NCBI GenBank assembly: GCA_963921795.1
Contig: OY997658.1
Location: 50,966,462-51,030,461, forward strand
Reading direction: 5' to 3'
From: Nannobrachium achirus
Lineage: Eukaryota; Chordata; Actinopteri; Myctophiformes; Myctophidae
DNA: 64,000 nucleotides
Shown piece after piece: positions 22,655-33,659 of this stretch. The position numbers and the translations under genes are program-made. The notes below the pieces were generated by a model. It had not been told where the DNA came from, did not search any database, and was given only the letters and a program-made list of their open reading frames with translations. How positions within the stretch are numbered: the first letter of the stretch is position 1; every line of letters starts with the position of its first letter.

Positions 22655-22680
22655 CTCTAACCCTAACCCTAACCTCAGTA
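22655..22680. repeat. short telomere-like tract
   Basis: Three near-copies of ctaacc (ctctaaccctaaccctaacc), matching the vertebrate telomere unit in the C-rich orientation. Too short to imply a fusion. Confidence 0.5.
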
Positions 22681-22731
22681 AAACTATGCCTAACCTTAAA
22701 CGTAACCTCAGTAACCGTGACGCTGGTGATT

Positions 22732-22795
22732 CTCTACGCGGGTGATTATCTAACCTGCCGACGCTCGCGGGTGATTATCTAACCTGCCGACGCTG
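22732..22795. repeat. 32-bp tandem duplication
   Basis: The unit cgggtgattatctaacctgc plus cgacgct occurs twice in a row. Confidence 0.8.
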
Positions 22796-23369
22796 TTCGA
22801 CCCAACGGGAGTTCGACCTATGGGGCAGTCCCCACAGCAACCTTGTGAGGTCAAGCCTGACTCATGGCCCATGGCAAGTCATCTTACTCTTTCTTTCGTT
22901 CTTTCGCCCTCCCTGGTGTAGTACCTTTCCTGTCTCTACTGTCCATTAAAAGCCGAAACAAACCCCCAAAAGCTGCTTTATAACCTTTACACTTCATCCC
23001 TTGTGTGCCTAAACTAAAGAACCGAAGGCTGTATTGTTCCCATTGTCTGCTTGCATGCTGTGTTAGAGCTAAGGTGTGACACAAGCCACTTGGGGCTCCA
23101 TGAGTCCTATGGTGAGTAGCAGAGTGTTATGTTCATTTTGCCCCCACTGTGTCCACTTAAAAGCGGCTAAGATTTTGTTCTCGGTGACCCAGTGAAACTG
23201 GTAGGGGGATGGCCGTCGCTCTCTTGACAAAATGCTTTTATTGTGTTCTCTGAACATGGGGCCTATCAGGGATTCTTTTTGTTGTTTTCATTGTGTGAAA
23301 GGTTCACAGTAATCAGCTATGCCGCTTTTGGAACCTGGTTGCCCCCTCCTGGGGTTGTGTGTAGCTGTG

Positions 23370-23800
23370 CGTATGGATGGGACGATATGAAAATTTCATA
23401 TCCCGATTATTGTGACAAAAGAAATTGCGATTTACGATATTATCACAATAATCAAAATCCATTATCCTGGGGCGGAACATTTGCCCAAAAAATAGCAGAT
23501 CTACAAGCTCACAACGCGTCACAACGCGCCACGTTGTGACGCGTTGTGAGCTTGTAGATCTGCTATTTTAGCTTGTATATCTGGCTATTTTTTGGCAAAG
23601 ACATTTTAATAGAGAGTGAAAAAAAGACTGTATCAAGTATGTATATTATAAGTATTTTTTATCATAGAGGGTTTAAGTGGTAGCGGATATGCAGCTCAGC
23701 AAATAAAAGGTGAATTGATCCCAGTGCATGACGGATGATGATATCACGTGTGTGTTTTTTTTATCACGATAAACGATATTATCGCGTAAGGTGTTGGTGG
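23370..23800. mobile_element. hAT-like repeat (family 4) with palindrome
   Basis: Starts ggatgggacgatatgaaaat and ends in 'atcacgataaacgatatta'. It is related in reverse to 41635-41935, which ends 'gattatcgtcccatccct' and lacks a palindrome. Non-coding; no target duplication established. Confidence 0.5.
23486..23587. repeat. short palindromic repeat, copy 10 (perfect, long)
   Basis: Left arm aaaaatagcagatctacaag continues through ctcacaacgcgtcacaacgc, and the right arm is its complement around 'gccac'. It is the longest perfectly paired copy. A further arm (agcttgtatatctggctatt) follows directly on the right. Confidence 0.9.
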
Positions 23801-23888
23801 ATGTGGTTGACCACATGGATTTTGAGTTAAAAGCAAGTTAGTTATGTTAAGATTTCAGCAAGTTAGTGAGGTTAAGATTAGTGTAAGG

Positions 23889-24331
23889 CAGGGGGTCTTC
23901 AATGTTTTCAGGCCAAGGACCCCTTAGCTGAGAGAGGGATGAAGCAGGGACCCCCTCTACATGTTGTATACAACTTTGTTGCAGATTTTCATCGATAGAT
24001 TCATAGAAATTGAACTTTTTCAGACATTTAACCACTTAAATCATCAATACTTAGTAAACATTGTACTTGGTCTGCTTCTTTTTACCTCTACACAAAATCT
24101 ATTTGCCCAAAATATCCGATCTACAAGCTGCGAGGCGTTGACAGCTTGTAGATCTGCGATCTACTTGTAGATCTGCTATTTTATGGCTATAAAGTTCTCC
24201 TCAGAATAGGGACGCGAGGGTTCAAGTTGTTAATTTAAAAGAATGATCCTATCACACAAAGATTTGGCGGCACCCCCTGTAGTAACTCTGAGGACCCCCT
24301 AGGGTCTCGTACCCCCTGTTGAAGACCCCTG
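23889..24331. mobile_element. hAT MITE (family 2)
   Basis: Ends cagggggtcttcaatgtttt and, complemented, caggggtcttcaacaggggg. Flanks gtgtaagg (23881-23888) and gtgtaaga (24332-24339) agree in 7 of 8 bases, the hAT-type octamer duplication. 443 bp, non-coding, with palindrome copy 11 inside. Confidence 0.8.
24109..24183. repeat. short palindromic repeat, copy 11 (rearranged)
   Basis: Left arm aaaatatccgatctacaagc, then cgaggcgttgac, then two right arms in series (agcttgtagatctgc, then acttgtagatctgctatttt). Confidence 0.75.
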
Positions 24332-24431
24332 GTGTAAGATATAAGGTCATGCATGTGGTGGTTAGGACAATCATGTAGGAATAAGTGCTAGATTAACACT
24401 TGCTATAACCATGTCTATAATATGATGCATT

Positions 24432-25258
24432 AATTGCGACCGAAGGTCGCATTTACCCTGAAAAACCTTGTCACTTGAGTGACCTTCCTTCCTTCCTTCC
24501 TTCCTTCCTTCCTTCTGTAACCTTCCTTCTGTACAGGGAGTGATGTCAGCGAGTTGTGACATCACTTCCTGTACGGGGCGGCTACACAAAAGACTAAAAA
24601 AAGAGAAGGATACACAAGACTAAGAAAGACAAAAAAAGAGAAGAATAAAAAAGAAAAAAAAGGAGGAGGAGGATAAAGATACCAAAAGGAGAGAAGAAAG
24701 GGTGGATGAGGTACAATGTGTCTCAGAAAAGAAAATGTAACAAGGAGATGGCAACGGGGCGGCTAGATAAAGTTATTAGGCCTGGATCCGACTTTAAGTC
24801 GACGCACAGGATTCCAGAAGTGTAGTGCTTATTCGCTCTTGTATCAAACTGGTACTCGAAACGTTCTTAGAATGTAATATATATTTTCTAAAGTAAATAT
24901 GGGGGCGGCTGTGAAAAAAAGAGAAGAATAAAAAAGAAAAAAAGGAGGTGGAGGATAAAGATACCAAAAGGAGAGAGAAGAAAGGGTGGATGAGGTACAA
25001 TGTGCGGTATCCTCCTTGTCAAGCTCGACGTTGGGCATTTGGACCTATACATGGAGTAATGGAGCGAACCTGTTTGGCCTAAACATGGAGATGTGGTACA
25101 GAATGACTCATATATGGGCATAAAAAGTATGTCATGTGACATAATTTCCTGTACAGACATTCAGACAGACAGCCATTGACTCTGGCCTAACAATGGCTAC
25201 TGTCTATGACGGTAGTCCCATATGACATGATGGACTGGACTATCTCCATATATAGTGT
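24432..25258. repeat. unclassified dispersed repeat, also at 62808-64000
   Basis: It begins with gcgaccgaaggtcgca and a (CTTC)n run, continues through 'ttgtgacatcacttcctgta' and 'gataaagataccaaaaggag', and has 'ctagataaagttattaggcc' and 'gatactgactttaa'-like parts. The same modules in the same order occur at the right end of the window. The last part (about 25140-25258) is an inverted copy of the module at 63541-63640. Coding capacity is not seen. Could be a composite MITE or Helitron-like element. Confidence 0.6.
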
Positions 25259-25284
25259 TCTCCACATCTCCATGTTTAGGCCCT

Positions 25285-25385
25285 ATCGCTCACACCCTAG
25301 GTGGGGTTGGCGATAGGGCCTTTCTGTGTGGAGTTTGCATGTTCTCCCCGTGTCTCCTAGGGTTGATACCTTCACAAAAACATGA
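25285..25385 (+). mobile_element. SINE-like fragment (gtttgcatgttctccccgtg)
   Basis: The phrase gtggagtttgcatgttctcc is very widespread in fish SINEs. The same piece, with flanking 'cacaccctaggtggggttgg', recurs at 30382-30475. Confidence 0.6.
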
Positions 25386-25399
25386 ACAAACTCCCCCCA

Positions 25400-27580
25400 G
25401 AATGACAACAACTAGAATCGTCAGAGAAACGCTGTGGTTGGCCAGATAGTCAAGAATTGGCGCGACTGTCACCCTGAGGTCGCATTCCACCCTCAGGTGT
25501 CTTACTAGTATAAACACACTTAAAATTATCCAGTCTTTATAAGTAGAGTATACTGCATTATAGATATGGGATCACCCCAGATGCATAGCAAGTGTTTTGT
25601 GTAGGGCCGTTATCATTTTAATATAGTCATGCTTTTAGGCACAGGACTGGTAGCTGAGAGGGAATTCGCCAAAAATCATCAAGTTCGTGCACTTGGTGAT
25701 GGTGTTAGATATGCGTATAAGGTTTTCAAAAAACATTGCAAACGAGTTGGCCTCGCCCCCTAGTGGTCGGTTTGCAATGAATGCAATATTAGATATTTCG
25801 GTACCTGGCTGAACCCCCAAATAATTGATAGAAGAGATTTTCCAATGGATTCTGTTACTATTGGGTATGCTAAATAACATACTAAACATTTAGGAAAAAC
25901 TAACTTCTGGAAATGCATCATGTTCAAGATGGCGTCCACGATGGCTGCCGGGAGCTTAAAATGCCTATAAGCTGGGATTTCATTAGTAAAAAAATAACAA
26001 CAATTATGCACTTATAATTTCGTAATAGTTTTTGGCACGGTGTTATGGTTTTCAAAAACCATTCGCAAACGAGTTGGGCTCGCCCCCTGTACCTGCGCCT
26101 AAAAGTGTGCGTGTGCGGAGGGTTGACGGCATCCCGTCAATGTCATGTAGGATTAGGAGGAGGGGATGGTCTCGCCATTATGTGCTTGGTATTGACTCAC
26201 AGATAGACAACACACCCACATCATCAGGATGGTGTGTAATCCGCACACTAGTATTCCACACCGCACGCCGTGGGGGTGTATATTCTTTTTTTATCCTGTA
26301 ATTGTTTATCCTCCCGTGTGTGTTTTGTGGCCTGGTGTGCGGGAATGCCTGTTTCTACGAGCCAGCTTTATAAAGCACTTGATCTCATTTGTCAAAAACA
26401 ATCCGTCCCTCTGACCTGGAAATTGCCTCTGTATAAACAGACAAGCACATGCACACGCGTGCGCGTGAGCGCATGGTGCACACACACATAAACACCATGT
26501 AAACAGACGCACAAATAACGTCGCTCAATCAATTCGCCTCTGTGCGCTGCTTTATCCAATCCTTCCCCTGTAAGTAACTTTGTGTCTTTGAAGAGCTTTG
26601 GTGCTTGTTTGCGTATTGATAATGGAATATTCCCCCAAGGACGTTTTGAGGTACGAAGACGCAGGCAAACAGATGTAGACAAACAGTTATGCAAACGTAC
26701 AGACAACAGGCAGGACTGGCAGTTGGACAACATGGCAGGAGTCAATAGCCTTCGTTCCAACATCCCAGGGCCAAACAGACTAGGGCTAATACAGACTAGC
26801 GTACTCATTAGCCATTAACCATATATCATTTTGGCGGTCCTTGACATGAACAACCTTGAGAACCACTTGCGTTTTTTAGAAAACAGTTTGACACTATAAT
26901 TGAAAACAGCTTGAATATGTTTTTCGTTCAAACATTTGTATATATTCAAAGATTTGCATAAATCTTCAAGATTTTTTCCAAAAGCTTGTTGATAAAATAT
27001 CCACATTAAACTCAGACAGGGTAGCAGAATAACATCTACTTTGTCCCAATTTAATTGTTAGGTTGTTGTGAAATATTTGCCAATGCAACCATATAGTTGT
27101 CTTGCCTGTTTTCAGAGTTGTATTCAGACGGAGATTCCAATGTCCTACTTTTCCAAAACTCCTCCTCCACAAGCTCGGGAATGGCCGAGCAAAATGATGA
27201 CGTATGAGCACTGAGCAACATCACGTGATCCCATTGAAAAGAATGGGAAAAATGCCTTGGAAATTACAGTATTTTACACTCTTTCTAATAAAGTGAACTC
27301 TTAACTTTCTTAATTGACATGAACAACAACGTGAATGCTATACCGTTGCAATTTTTTTATAAAGAATCAATAAGCCGTCTTTTCCGTATCCATTATATAG
27401 TGAAGCATGCACCTATTTTACTAGCCTGGGGGTCGTGTCTCTTCGCGACCCGGTTCTCTAGCGAGGCACTGAGAAACACCAAGCCGAGATGGGCGCTCGT
27501 TTCGGCCAAATGCTGGAGTTGCCTCGGTGCTTGACTGTGGATGTTTTTTTTTTTTTTTTTTTTTCCTCACGTTTTTCCCC
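25400..27580. other. RSU1: intronic stretch with few repeats
   Basis: Part of the 10.8-kb intron. A direct repeat of about 60 bp (tttcaaaaa.cattgcaaacgagttgg.ctcgccccct) occurs at about 25725 and 26050. No other feature was identified; short open frames here have no recognisable protein. Confidence 0.4.
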
Positions 27581-27689
27581 CTGCCTCTCCATTCATGTGT
27601 TCTCTACATCTGGACCAAACAATGACACGACATGTTGGATTAACTCACCCAAAAGAAGGTAGACAAATGTATTCCACTGGAATAGGCTA

Positions 27690-28112
27690 TATGCATATAC
27701 GCCATTTTGTTCTACTTCCGGGTGTCTTTCTACTTCCTTCACATGTGTTACCGATGATACTAATGAAGGGTCTGTTCCATTCTGGTCAAACAGAGTCAGG
27801 GTGCTGATATTGTGCATGTTGGCTCACTGGAAACACTCTGCTACACCAGTGTCTTAAAGTGTCCTTGAGTGGGTTTCCAAATGTCCCCATACAGGTGTGT
27901 AACTCTGAGAGTGTACAAATGAAAGCAAATGGACCCGCAAGGGTCCATTTGCTTTCATTTGTTGATTCCATTTGTACAGAGTTATGGGGGTCCTTGAAAT
28001 TAAAGAACCACTGTACAATAAATCAAACAGAGCCTTCATTAGTATCATCAGTAACACCTGTGAAGGAAGTCGAAAGACACCCGGAAGTAGAACAAAATGG
28101 CGTATATGCATA
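27690..28112. mobile_element. inverted-repeat element with perfect central palindrome
   Basis: The outer arms ('tatacgccattttgttctac' with 'acttccgggtgtctttc', and their complement at 28035-28110) are long and well matched. A perfect 22-bp-arm palindrome sits near the centre (27915-27962). Flanking octamers were not matched. Likely a foldback MITE; superfamily unknown. Confidence 0.65.
27915..27962. repeat. perfect palindrome, 22-bp arms
   Basis: Left arm starts acaaatgaaagcaaatggac and the exact complement follows after the 4-nt loop gcaa. Confidence 0.9.
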
Positions 28113-28127
28113 GAGCCTATTAGTTAT

Positions 28128-28560
28128 CCTTCACAAAGTGAAGTGACGGGGCCGTCATGCCGTGGGCCGTGCTCGCAATGGACTGGAAAGGATACTCATA
28201 TTTACTTAAGTAAAAGTACTCTCATATCATTCTCGCACGCATCCAGTCGCCTAGGACGCGACGCGCAGTGGCCAATCACACAATTTTGAGCTTGCAGATC
28301 GGCTAGTTTCAAACAGCCAAGGTATAAAATAGGGCTAAAGTAGTTATTATAATTTATAAGGTCCTTCACAAACGCGAGTGACGGGGCCGTAGGCCGTGCG
28401 AGCTCGCAATGGTGGAAAAGATACTCATATTTTACTTAAGTAAAAGTACTCTCATATCATTCTCGCATGGACAGTCGCCTAGGACGCGACGCGCAGTGGC
28501 CGAGCGTGAGCTTGTAGATCGGCTAGTTTCAAACAGCCAAGGTATAAAATAGGTAGTTAA
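28128..28560. repeat. tandem duplication carrying Tol2-like end and half-palindrome
   Basis: Two adjacent units of about 195-240 bp share 'gtgacggggccgt', 'acttaagtaaaagtactctc', 'gtcgcctaggacgcgacgcg' and 'gatcggctagtttcaaacag'. Each carries one right arm of the short palindrome (28286-28310 and 28506-28530). The duplication therefore occurred after the palindrome arm was already present. Confidence 0.8.
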
Positions 28561-28639
28561 TGTATGTTTTATAATAGGCCTACCTATAATGTATTTCTGT
28601 AGAACTAAAGCTTTTCAAATTATTTTAATGGTGTAACTA

Positions 28640-29455
28640 CAGTATTTGCCTCAGAGATAGATGTAGTGTAGTAGAAGTGAAAGTATTGGAACTATCCAAG
28701 TACAAATATCTGAACATTGTACTTGAGTACAGACAGTACTTGAGTAAATATACTTAGTTACTTTACACATGCGGTGATGCGGACATCGGCGAGCCGCGAA
28801 CACAAACAGTCACGCAATCAATCAGTCTGCAATGTGTCTCTGCTACTACTGAAGTAGGCTAAAGTATACACAATCAGAACATCAAACAATTATTTCACTA
28901 ATCGTTCACTCTCTCAGTGCAGACTGGAGAAAGTCCTGCAGAAACAGGCATAGGGGAGGGGGGTGACTGTCTGTCTGTCTGCCTGTTTGTCTGCCTGTCT
29001 CACTGACTGAAACGCTGTGACGGAACAGAACGTCACGGAAGAGGCGTGGTCCCGAAGTCGAAGGAAGTACAGGGTGTAGAGGGAGACACTGATTATAACT
29101 TCAAGTGTGCCTATGTCTTTTGTGTATTTATTTATTTTAAATTTATTTGGACATCCTTAGGGGATCTTTGAGAGATATGCGTCATTATTTAGATAAAGAA
29201 AGATTCCTGCTCCCCCTCCTTTAAACTCGCACTACAAACTCTAATCACAATGATGCATTTTGAGCTTGTAGATCGACTATTTTCAAATGATTGAATGCAA
29301 GCATTATGATACATTCTGCACAATGAGTACTTTTACTTTTGGTACTTTAAATATATTTTGATGCCAATACTTTTGTACTTTTTTACTCAAGTACATTTTG
29401 AATACGGGACTTCTACTTGTAACAGAGTATATCTACATCACAGTATTGATAAGTA
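28640..29455. mobile_element. Tol2-like hAT remnant, rearranged
   Basis: It contains 'acttgagtaaatatacttag', 'gtacttttacttttggtact' and 'tactcaagtacattttgaat', phrases of the Tol2-like MITEs, with unrelated sequence between. A single right palindrome arm (29260-29284) is at the family's usual position. Confidence 0.55.
29260..29284. repeat. short palindromic repeat, copy 14 (right arm only)
   Basis: ttgagcttgtagatcgacta followed by ttttcaaa. The left arm is missing. Confidence 0.6.
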
Positions 29456-29479
29456 GAACGTGTGTCTGTGTCTCCACAG

Positions 29480-29598
29480 TATGAACCGTCTCAGTGGGCT
29501 GCCCAGGGGCTTCGGTTCACTGCCTGCCCTGGAAGTGTTGGACCTCACCTACAACAACCTGAACCAGAGCTCCCTGCCTGGGAACTTCTTCTACCTCA
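29480..29598 (+). CDS. RSU1: RSU1 exon 5, leucine-rich repeats
   Basis: The 119-nt exon completes a Gly codon and encodes MNRLSGLPRGFGSLPALE and VLDLTYNNLNQSSLPGNFFY, two LRR units as in the family. The acceptor is gtctccacag and the donor is gtgagt. A (CA)n array starts about 7 bp into the intron. Phase (one base left, A) fits the next exon. Confidence 0.93.
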
Positions 29599-29603
29599 GT
29601 GAG

Positions 29604-29605
<2 letters not shown>

Positions 29606-29682
<77 letters not shown>

Positions 29683-29690
29683 TATGCACG

Positions 29691-29775
<85 letters not shown>
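29606..29775. repeat. (CA)n microsatellite, compound
   Basis: About 37 CA units, a short interruption (tgtatgcacgcacgcgcg), then about 39 more, starting directly downstream of the exon 5 donor. Confidence 0.97.
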
Positions 29776-29777
<2 letters not shown>

Positions 29778-29883
29778 CTTAAGCCCTGTACAATTATTAA
29801 TGCTGCATTAGTGTGCAAGTGGCCTAATCAGATGCTCGGTTTATTCCACCATTAATCAGAGACTAGCTATTCTAATTGATACA

Positions 29884-30372
29884 GAGTGTTCTCTCCTCCG
29901 CTGGGGGCGTGTTCTCTCCTCCGCTGTGGGCATGTTCTCTCCTCCGCTGTGGGCGTGTTCTCTCCTCCGCTGTGGGCGTGTTCTCTCCTCCGCTGGGGGC
30001 GTGTTCTCTCCTCCGCTGGGGGCGTGTTCTCTCCTCCGCTGTGGGCGTGTTCTCTCCTCCGCTGGGGGCGTGTTCTCTCCTCCGCTGGGGGTGTGTTCTC
30101 TCCTCCGCTGTGGGCGTGTTCTCTCGCTGGGGGCGTGTTCTCTCCTCCGCTGGGGGCGTGTTCTCTCGCTGGGGGCGTGTTCTCTCCTCCGCTGGGGGCG
30201 TGTTCTCTCCTCCGCTGTGGGCGTGTTCTCTCCTCCGCTGTGGGCGTGTTCTCTCGCTGGGGGCGTGTTCTCTCCTCCGCTGGGGGCGTGTTCTCTCCTC
30301 CGCTGTGGGCGTGTTCTCTCCTCCGCTGGGGGCGTGTTCTCTCCTCCGCTGGGGGCGTGTTTCCTCCTCCGC
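29884..30372. repeat. 23-bp minisatellite, ~21 copies
   Basis: The unit gtgttctctcctccgctggg plus ggc repeats with two common variants (ctggggg and ctgtggg), and some units are shortened by 4 bp (lacking ctcc). Because 23 is not a multiple of 3 the reading frame rotates, yet four frames stay open across the array. These open frames are a by-product of the repeat, not genes. Confidence 0.93.
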
Positions 30373-30381
30373 GTCATCAGC

Positions 30382-30475
30382 CACACCCTAGGTGGGGTTG
30401 GTGAAAGGGCCTTTCTGTGTGGAGTTTGCATGTTCTCCCCGTGTCTCCTAGGGTAGATACCCTCACAAAAACATG
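30382..30475 (+). mobile_element. SINE-like fragment (gtttgcatgttctccccgtg)
   Basis: Nearly the same as 25285-25385. It abuts the minisatellite on its right, suggesting the array expanded inside or next to this older repeat. Confidence 0.6.
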
Positions 30476-30663
30476 CAGAAATCCTGGTCTCTATACTGCC
30501 TACCCCTGGCTAGCCGGGGCTCTTGAAACGGACGTGTCGGAGATTTATTTGGGCATGTAATGTCAATGGGTGCAATTAATTCAGAGGTATGTATGTTTTC
30601 ATAAGACAGCTAGACAATCATTTTGATAGATACAGTGTAATATTGATTGTCATAAGTGGCATG

Positions 30664-30835
30664 TGTGGGCGGCAGTGGCTCAGGAGGTAGAGCGGCCGCT
30701 TGGGAACCGGTGCCTTGCATGGTTTCATCCGCCACCGGTGTGTGAATATGTGTGTCTGTGTGAATGGGTGAATGTAATGCACAATCATTGTAAAGTGCCT
30801 TGGATAAAGGCACTACAGTAACTGCAACATTTACC
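30664..30835 (+). mobile_element. tRNA-derived SINE, family A, internally deleted
   Basis: It has the tRNA head (ggcagtggctcaggaggtag) and the L2-type tail (gtaaagtgccttggataaag), but the middle, including the B box, is missing. Confidence 0.8.
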
Positions 30836-31317
30836 ATGTGAAGCAGTACAGCAGGTTGTTTGCTTCATCCTTGGCCTCTATTTAAACCACTAACCGCCAA
30901 TGTTCTCATCGTGTGCCGTTTTGTTCAACATTCCATAATTCATAACACCACCGTTAAGGTAGTAGGTGCAGATTTAAGATGCATTTGCAAACTCTGTGGA
31001 CTGTGTGCTTCATCGTGATCATCAAGCTTGTCAGCCTTGCATACAAGAAGGTGCTGCTCAGCGATGGAGTAATACTGTATACCAACAGCCCACGCTGCCT
31101 GGCGGACACTCCTAGGGGTGGGGTGGTATCGACATTTTGTTATCGCGGTTACCGTCTTCCCATTTACCGCCGGTATTGCGGTAATTAACGCACCCCCGTA
31201 TCTATCAATTAAGGTTCGGCGATAAGCCAAAATATTCCAATCATCTGCCCAGAATTTGCCGCTCCACAGCCCGAGTTATAAATCCCCGTACAGCACAGCG
31301 GGTCTGGCTTTGAAAGG

Positions 31318-31378
31318 AGCAGATCAACAAGCTCACAACACGTTGCATCCGCGACGCGTTCTGAGCTTGTAGATCTGT
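31318..31378. repeat. short palindromic repeat, copy 15a
   Basis: Left arm agcagatcaacaagctcaca, right arm ttctgagcttgtagatct, centre acgttgcatccgcgacgcg. Confidence 0.8.
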
Positions 31379-31413
31379 GCAAGCCCCAGTAGCCTACGTT
31401 ACTATAGTAACCC

Positions 31414-31479
31414 ACAGATCTACAAGCTCAGAATGCGTCGCGGATGCAACGTGTTGTGAGCTTGTAGATCTGCTCTTTC
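31414..31479. repeat. short palindromic repeat, copy 15b (inverted partner)
   Basis: Left arm cagatctacaagctcagaat, right arm gtgttgtgagcttgtagatc. It is the mirror copy of 15a, across a short spacer. Confidence 0.8.
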
Positions 31480-32137
31480 AAAGCCAGACCCGCTGTGCTG
31501 TACGGGGATGTATAACTCGTGCTGTGGAGCGGCAAATTCTGGCTGCCCCCGGTTTTGGTTAGTTACAAGACTTGACACAAAAGGTTGTAAAATCGCCGAC
31601 GGAGTCAGCGGCGTGTTGGAAAAAGTAGAAGCTGGTTTCATTTTCGGTTTTAGTCCTCGCGGCTCGCCCTCTGTCCGTATGAATAAAAAAGAATCTGCCA
31701 CAAGGTATGTATAAACATACTTGTGTCGTGTGGATAATGGAGAAAGTTTAACGCTGCTGCCTGCTACGAGACGGCTGCTCCAGTCAGTGTCCAGTGGGGA
31801 TTTCTCTGTCTCCGTGTGACGGCAAAACCTAGGGTCTAGCATTAGTTTCATTTTCGATGAAAAGGAAACTGATGGCCCATTAAGCTTCCAAACATGTGGT
31901 ACGCGGCCCAGAGCAGAGCGGCTTAATTGCTTCTCCCCCGTTTTAAAACTCGCTCGTTCTCAATAAAAAATTGCCTCTTTATTGTCTTTTGTGACCGCGG
32001 TAAGGACCCTGACACCGCGGTATACCGCGGTACGGCAGTTACCGTCCCCAACCCGTCCTGTGATCAGCTACCGCTCTCTGAACAACTATGGACTGTCAGG
32101 TTCATTGGAGCAGAGCTACGGAGACACCGGGCGGCAG

Positions 32138-32240
32138 TGATTGATTGATTGAAGACTTTTATTCAAAGTTTGCATAGTAAAATGTACAGTATCATGACTG
32201 GTGAAGGTCAGTCATGAATACTGGTGAAGGTCAACTAAAA
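32138..32240 (-). mobile_element. LINE 3'-end remnant (GATT tail)
   Basis: (GATT)n followed by 'gaagacttttattcaaagtt' and 'gcatagtaaaatgtacagta' resembles the complement of the LINE end at 63407-63534. Confidence 0.6.
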
Positions 32241-32559
32241 GGATAAATACCAAGAAAGCTTTTGGGCTTGTTTCAATTGGGGTCCTTTTCTTTAAACTCG
32301 TATAACATTGAATGGGAGTTTCCTCTCTGATGGTCCAGCCTGGTACATGCCTGCGGAGCGGTTGTTAGAGGGGGCTTCAACAACCTGGGATGACCAGAAA
32401 CCAGTGTTTGGCTGGAGACGCTGCTTGTGCCCTCAGAGTGCTGGGTGATGTGCGTGATGTATCATGACATGAGGACATCTTCTGATTTGTATTAAACAAG
32501 GTGTGAAACTGTGCACTGTTCTAAGGTTACCTTATACAGGTTTCTTTAGTCCGTTTCAA

Positions 32560-32845
32560 TGTGTTTAGCTTTGTTTCTCTGACCTTTTGAATGTAGCACT
32601 TTGAGATCTGTCACAAATATAAAGTGTGCTACAAATAAAATGTATTATTATTACCCCCCTCATGCCACCCCTCCCTAGCCTTTCCCTTGTCTCTCCCTCC
32701 CCCCCTTTCCCTTGCCTCTCCCTCTCCCCCCCCCTTCTGCCCCCCCCCCCCTCTCTCACACACTGCTCTTTAGCCTTTGTAAAGTGTCTTGAGATAACTT
32801 GTTATGATTTGACACTCTAATAAAATTGAATTGAAATTGAATTGA
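32560..32845 (+). mobile_element. LINE/L2-type 3' tails flanking a C-rich run
   Basis: 'gcactttgagatctgtcaca' with an A/T tail, and 'ttgtaaagtgtcttgagata' ending in (ATTGAA)n, are typical 3' ends of fish L2/CR1-type LINEs. Between them lies a C-rich stretch (about 32655-32755) with long C runs. Confidence 0.65.
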
Positions 32846-32963
32846 CATATGCCTTGATTTTGTGGATGTAACCTCGCTGCCCCTGAGATATTTGTGTCCT
32901 TTTGTTTATGCAATTTCCTTTGCGTCTGGATGCAAGTGGTATGAAGATGTGAAACAAACAGCT

Positions 32964-33117
<154 letters not shown>

Positions 33118-33243
33118 GCTCTTCAGTCCAGTCTGCAGGGATGTTGTTAATCAGCCGTGACCACTGGTATTGATCAGACTGTGGCCAGACCCTGGGTTTC
33201 AACTCACTCTTTCTTAACAGATATGCACAAGCACACACACTTT

Positions 33244-33249
<6 letters not shown>

Positions 33250-33293
<44 letters not shown>
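33250..33293. repeat. (CT)n microsatellite
   Basis: About 22 CT units, 100 bp before RSU1 exon 6. Confidence 0.95.
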
Positions 33294-33297
<4 letters not shown>

Positions 33298-33332
33298 ATT
33301 CTCTGTCTCACTCACAGTCAAGCCTAACAGAG

Positions 33333-33333
<1 letters not shown>

Positions 33334-33371
<38 letters not shown>
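33334..33371. repeat. (GT)n microsatellite at exon 6 acceptor
   Basis: About 19 GT units, then a few T-rich bases, then the acceptor. Confidence 0.93.
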
Positions 33372-33375
<4 letters not shown>

Positions 33376-33395
33376 TGTATGTGTGTGTGTTACAG

Positions 33396-33478
33396 CTACA
33401 CTGCGCGCTCTGTATCTCAGCGACAACGACTTTGAGATGCTGCCGCCTGACGTTGGAAAACTGGCCAAGTTACAGATA
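33396..33478 (+). CDS. RSU1: RSU1 exon 6, leucine-rich repeat
   Basis: The 83-nt exon completes a Thr codon and encodes TLRALYLSDNDFEMLPPDVG followed by KLAKLQI, one LRR unit. The acceptor (gtgttacag) follows a GT-rich array (33334-33390) rather than a classic pyrimidine tract; the donor is gtgagt. It ends in phase 0. Confidence 0.92.
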
Positions 33479-33659
33479 GTGAGTACTTCATCTATATCAT
33501 CTATCTATATACTGTACAAGCACAGTACATCAGTGTCTCTCTCTCTGGCTTTCCCTCTCCTTCACTAAACCTCTTTCTCTTACTCCACCTCTCTCTTTAG
33601 TAGGCTTTTTAGCTGCCTAGACTTGAAGGCCACGTTTAGTCAATAACGGTCTCTAGATC

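Larger units (their letters stand above)
31114..32056. mobile_element. hAT-like element with inverted pair of palindromes
   Basis: The left end (ggggtggggtggtatcgac) and right end complemented (gggttggggacggtaactgc) are diverged inverted repeats. In the left half two segments of about 130 bp (31245-31378 and 31413-31545) are inverted copies of each other, each carrying a full short palindrome. No coding frame of a transposase is seen. Confidence 0.5.

Noticed and set aside
22655-22680. Interstitial telomere or fusion point
   Set aside because: Only about three degenerate units, too short to be distinguished from chance.
29856-30456. Long open frames of 131-191 codons on both strands over the 23-bp minisatellite
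   Set aside because: All are read through the same tandem repeat; low-complexity product and no splice or start evidence.
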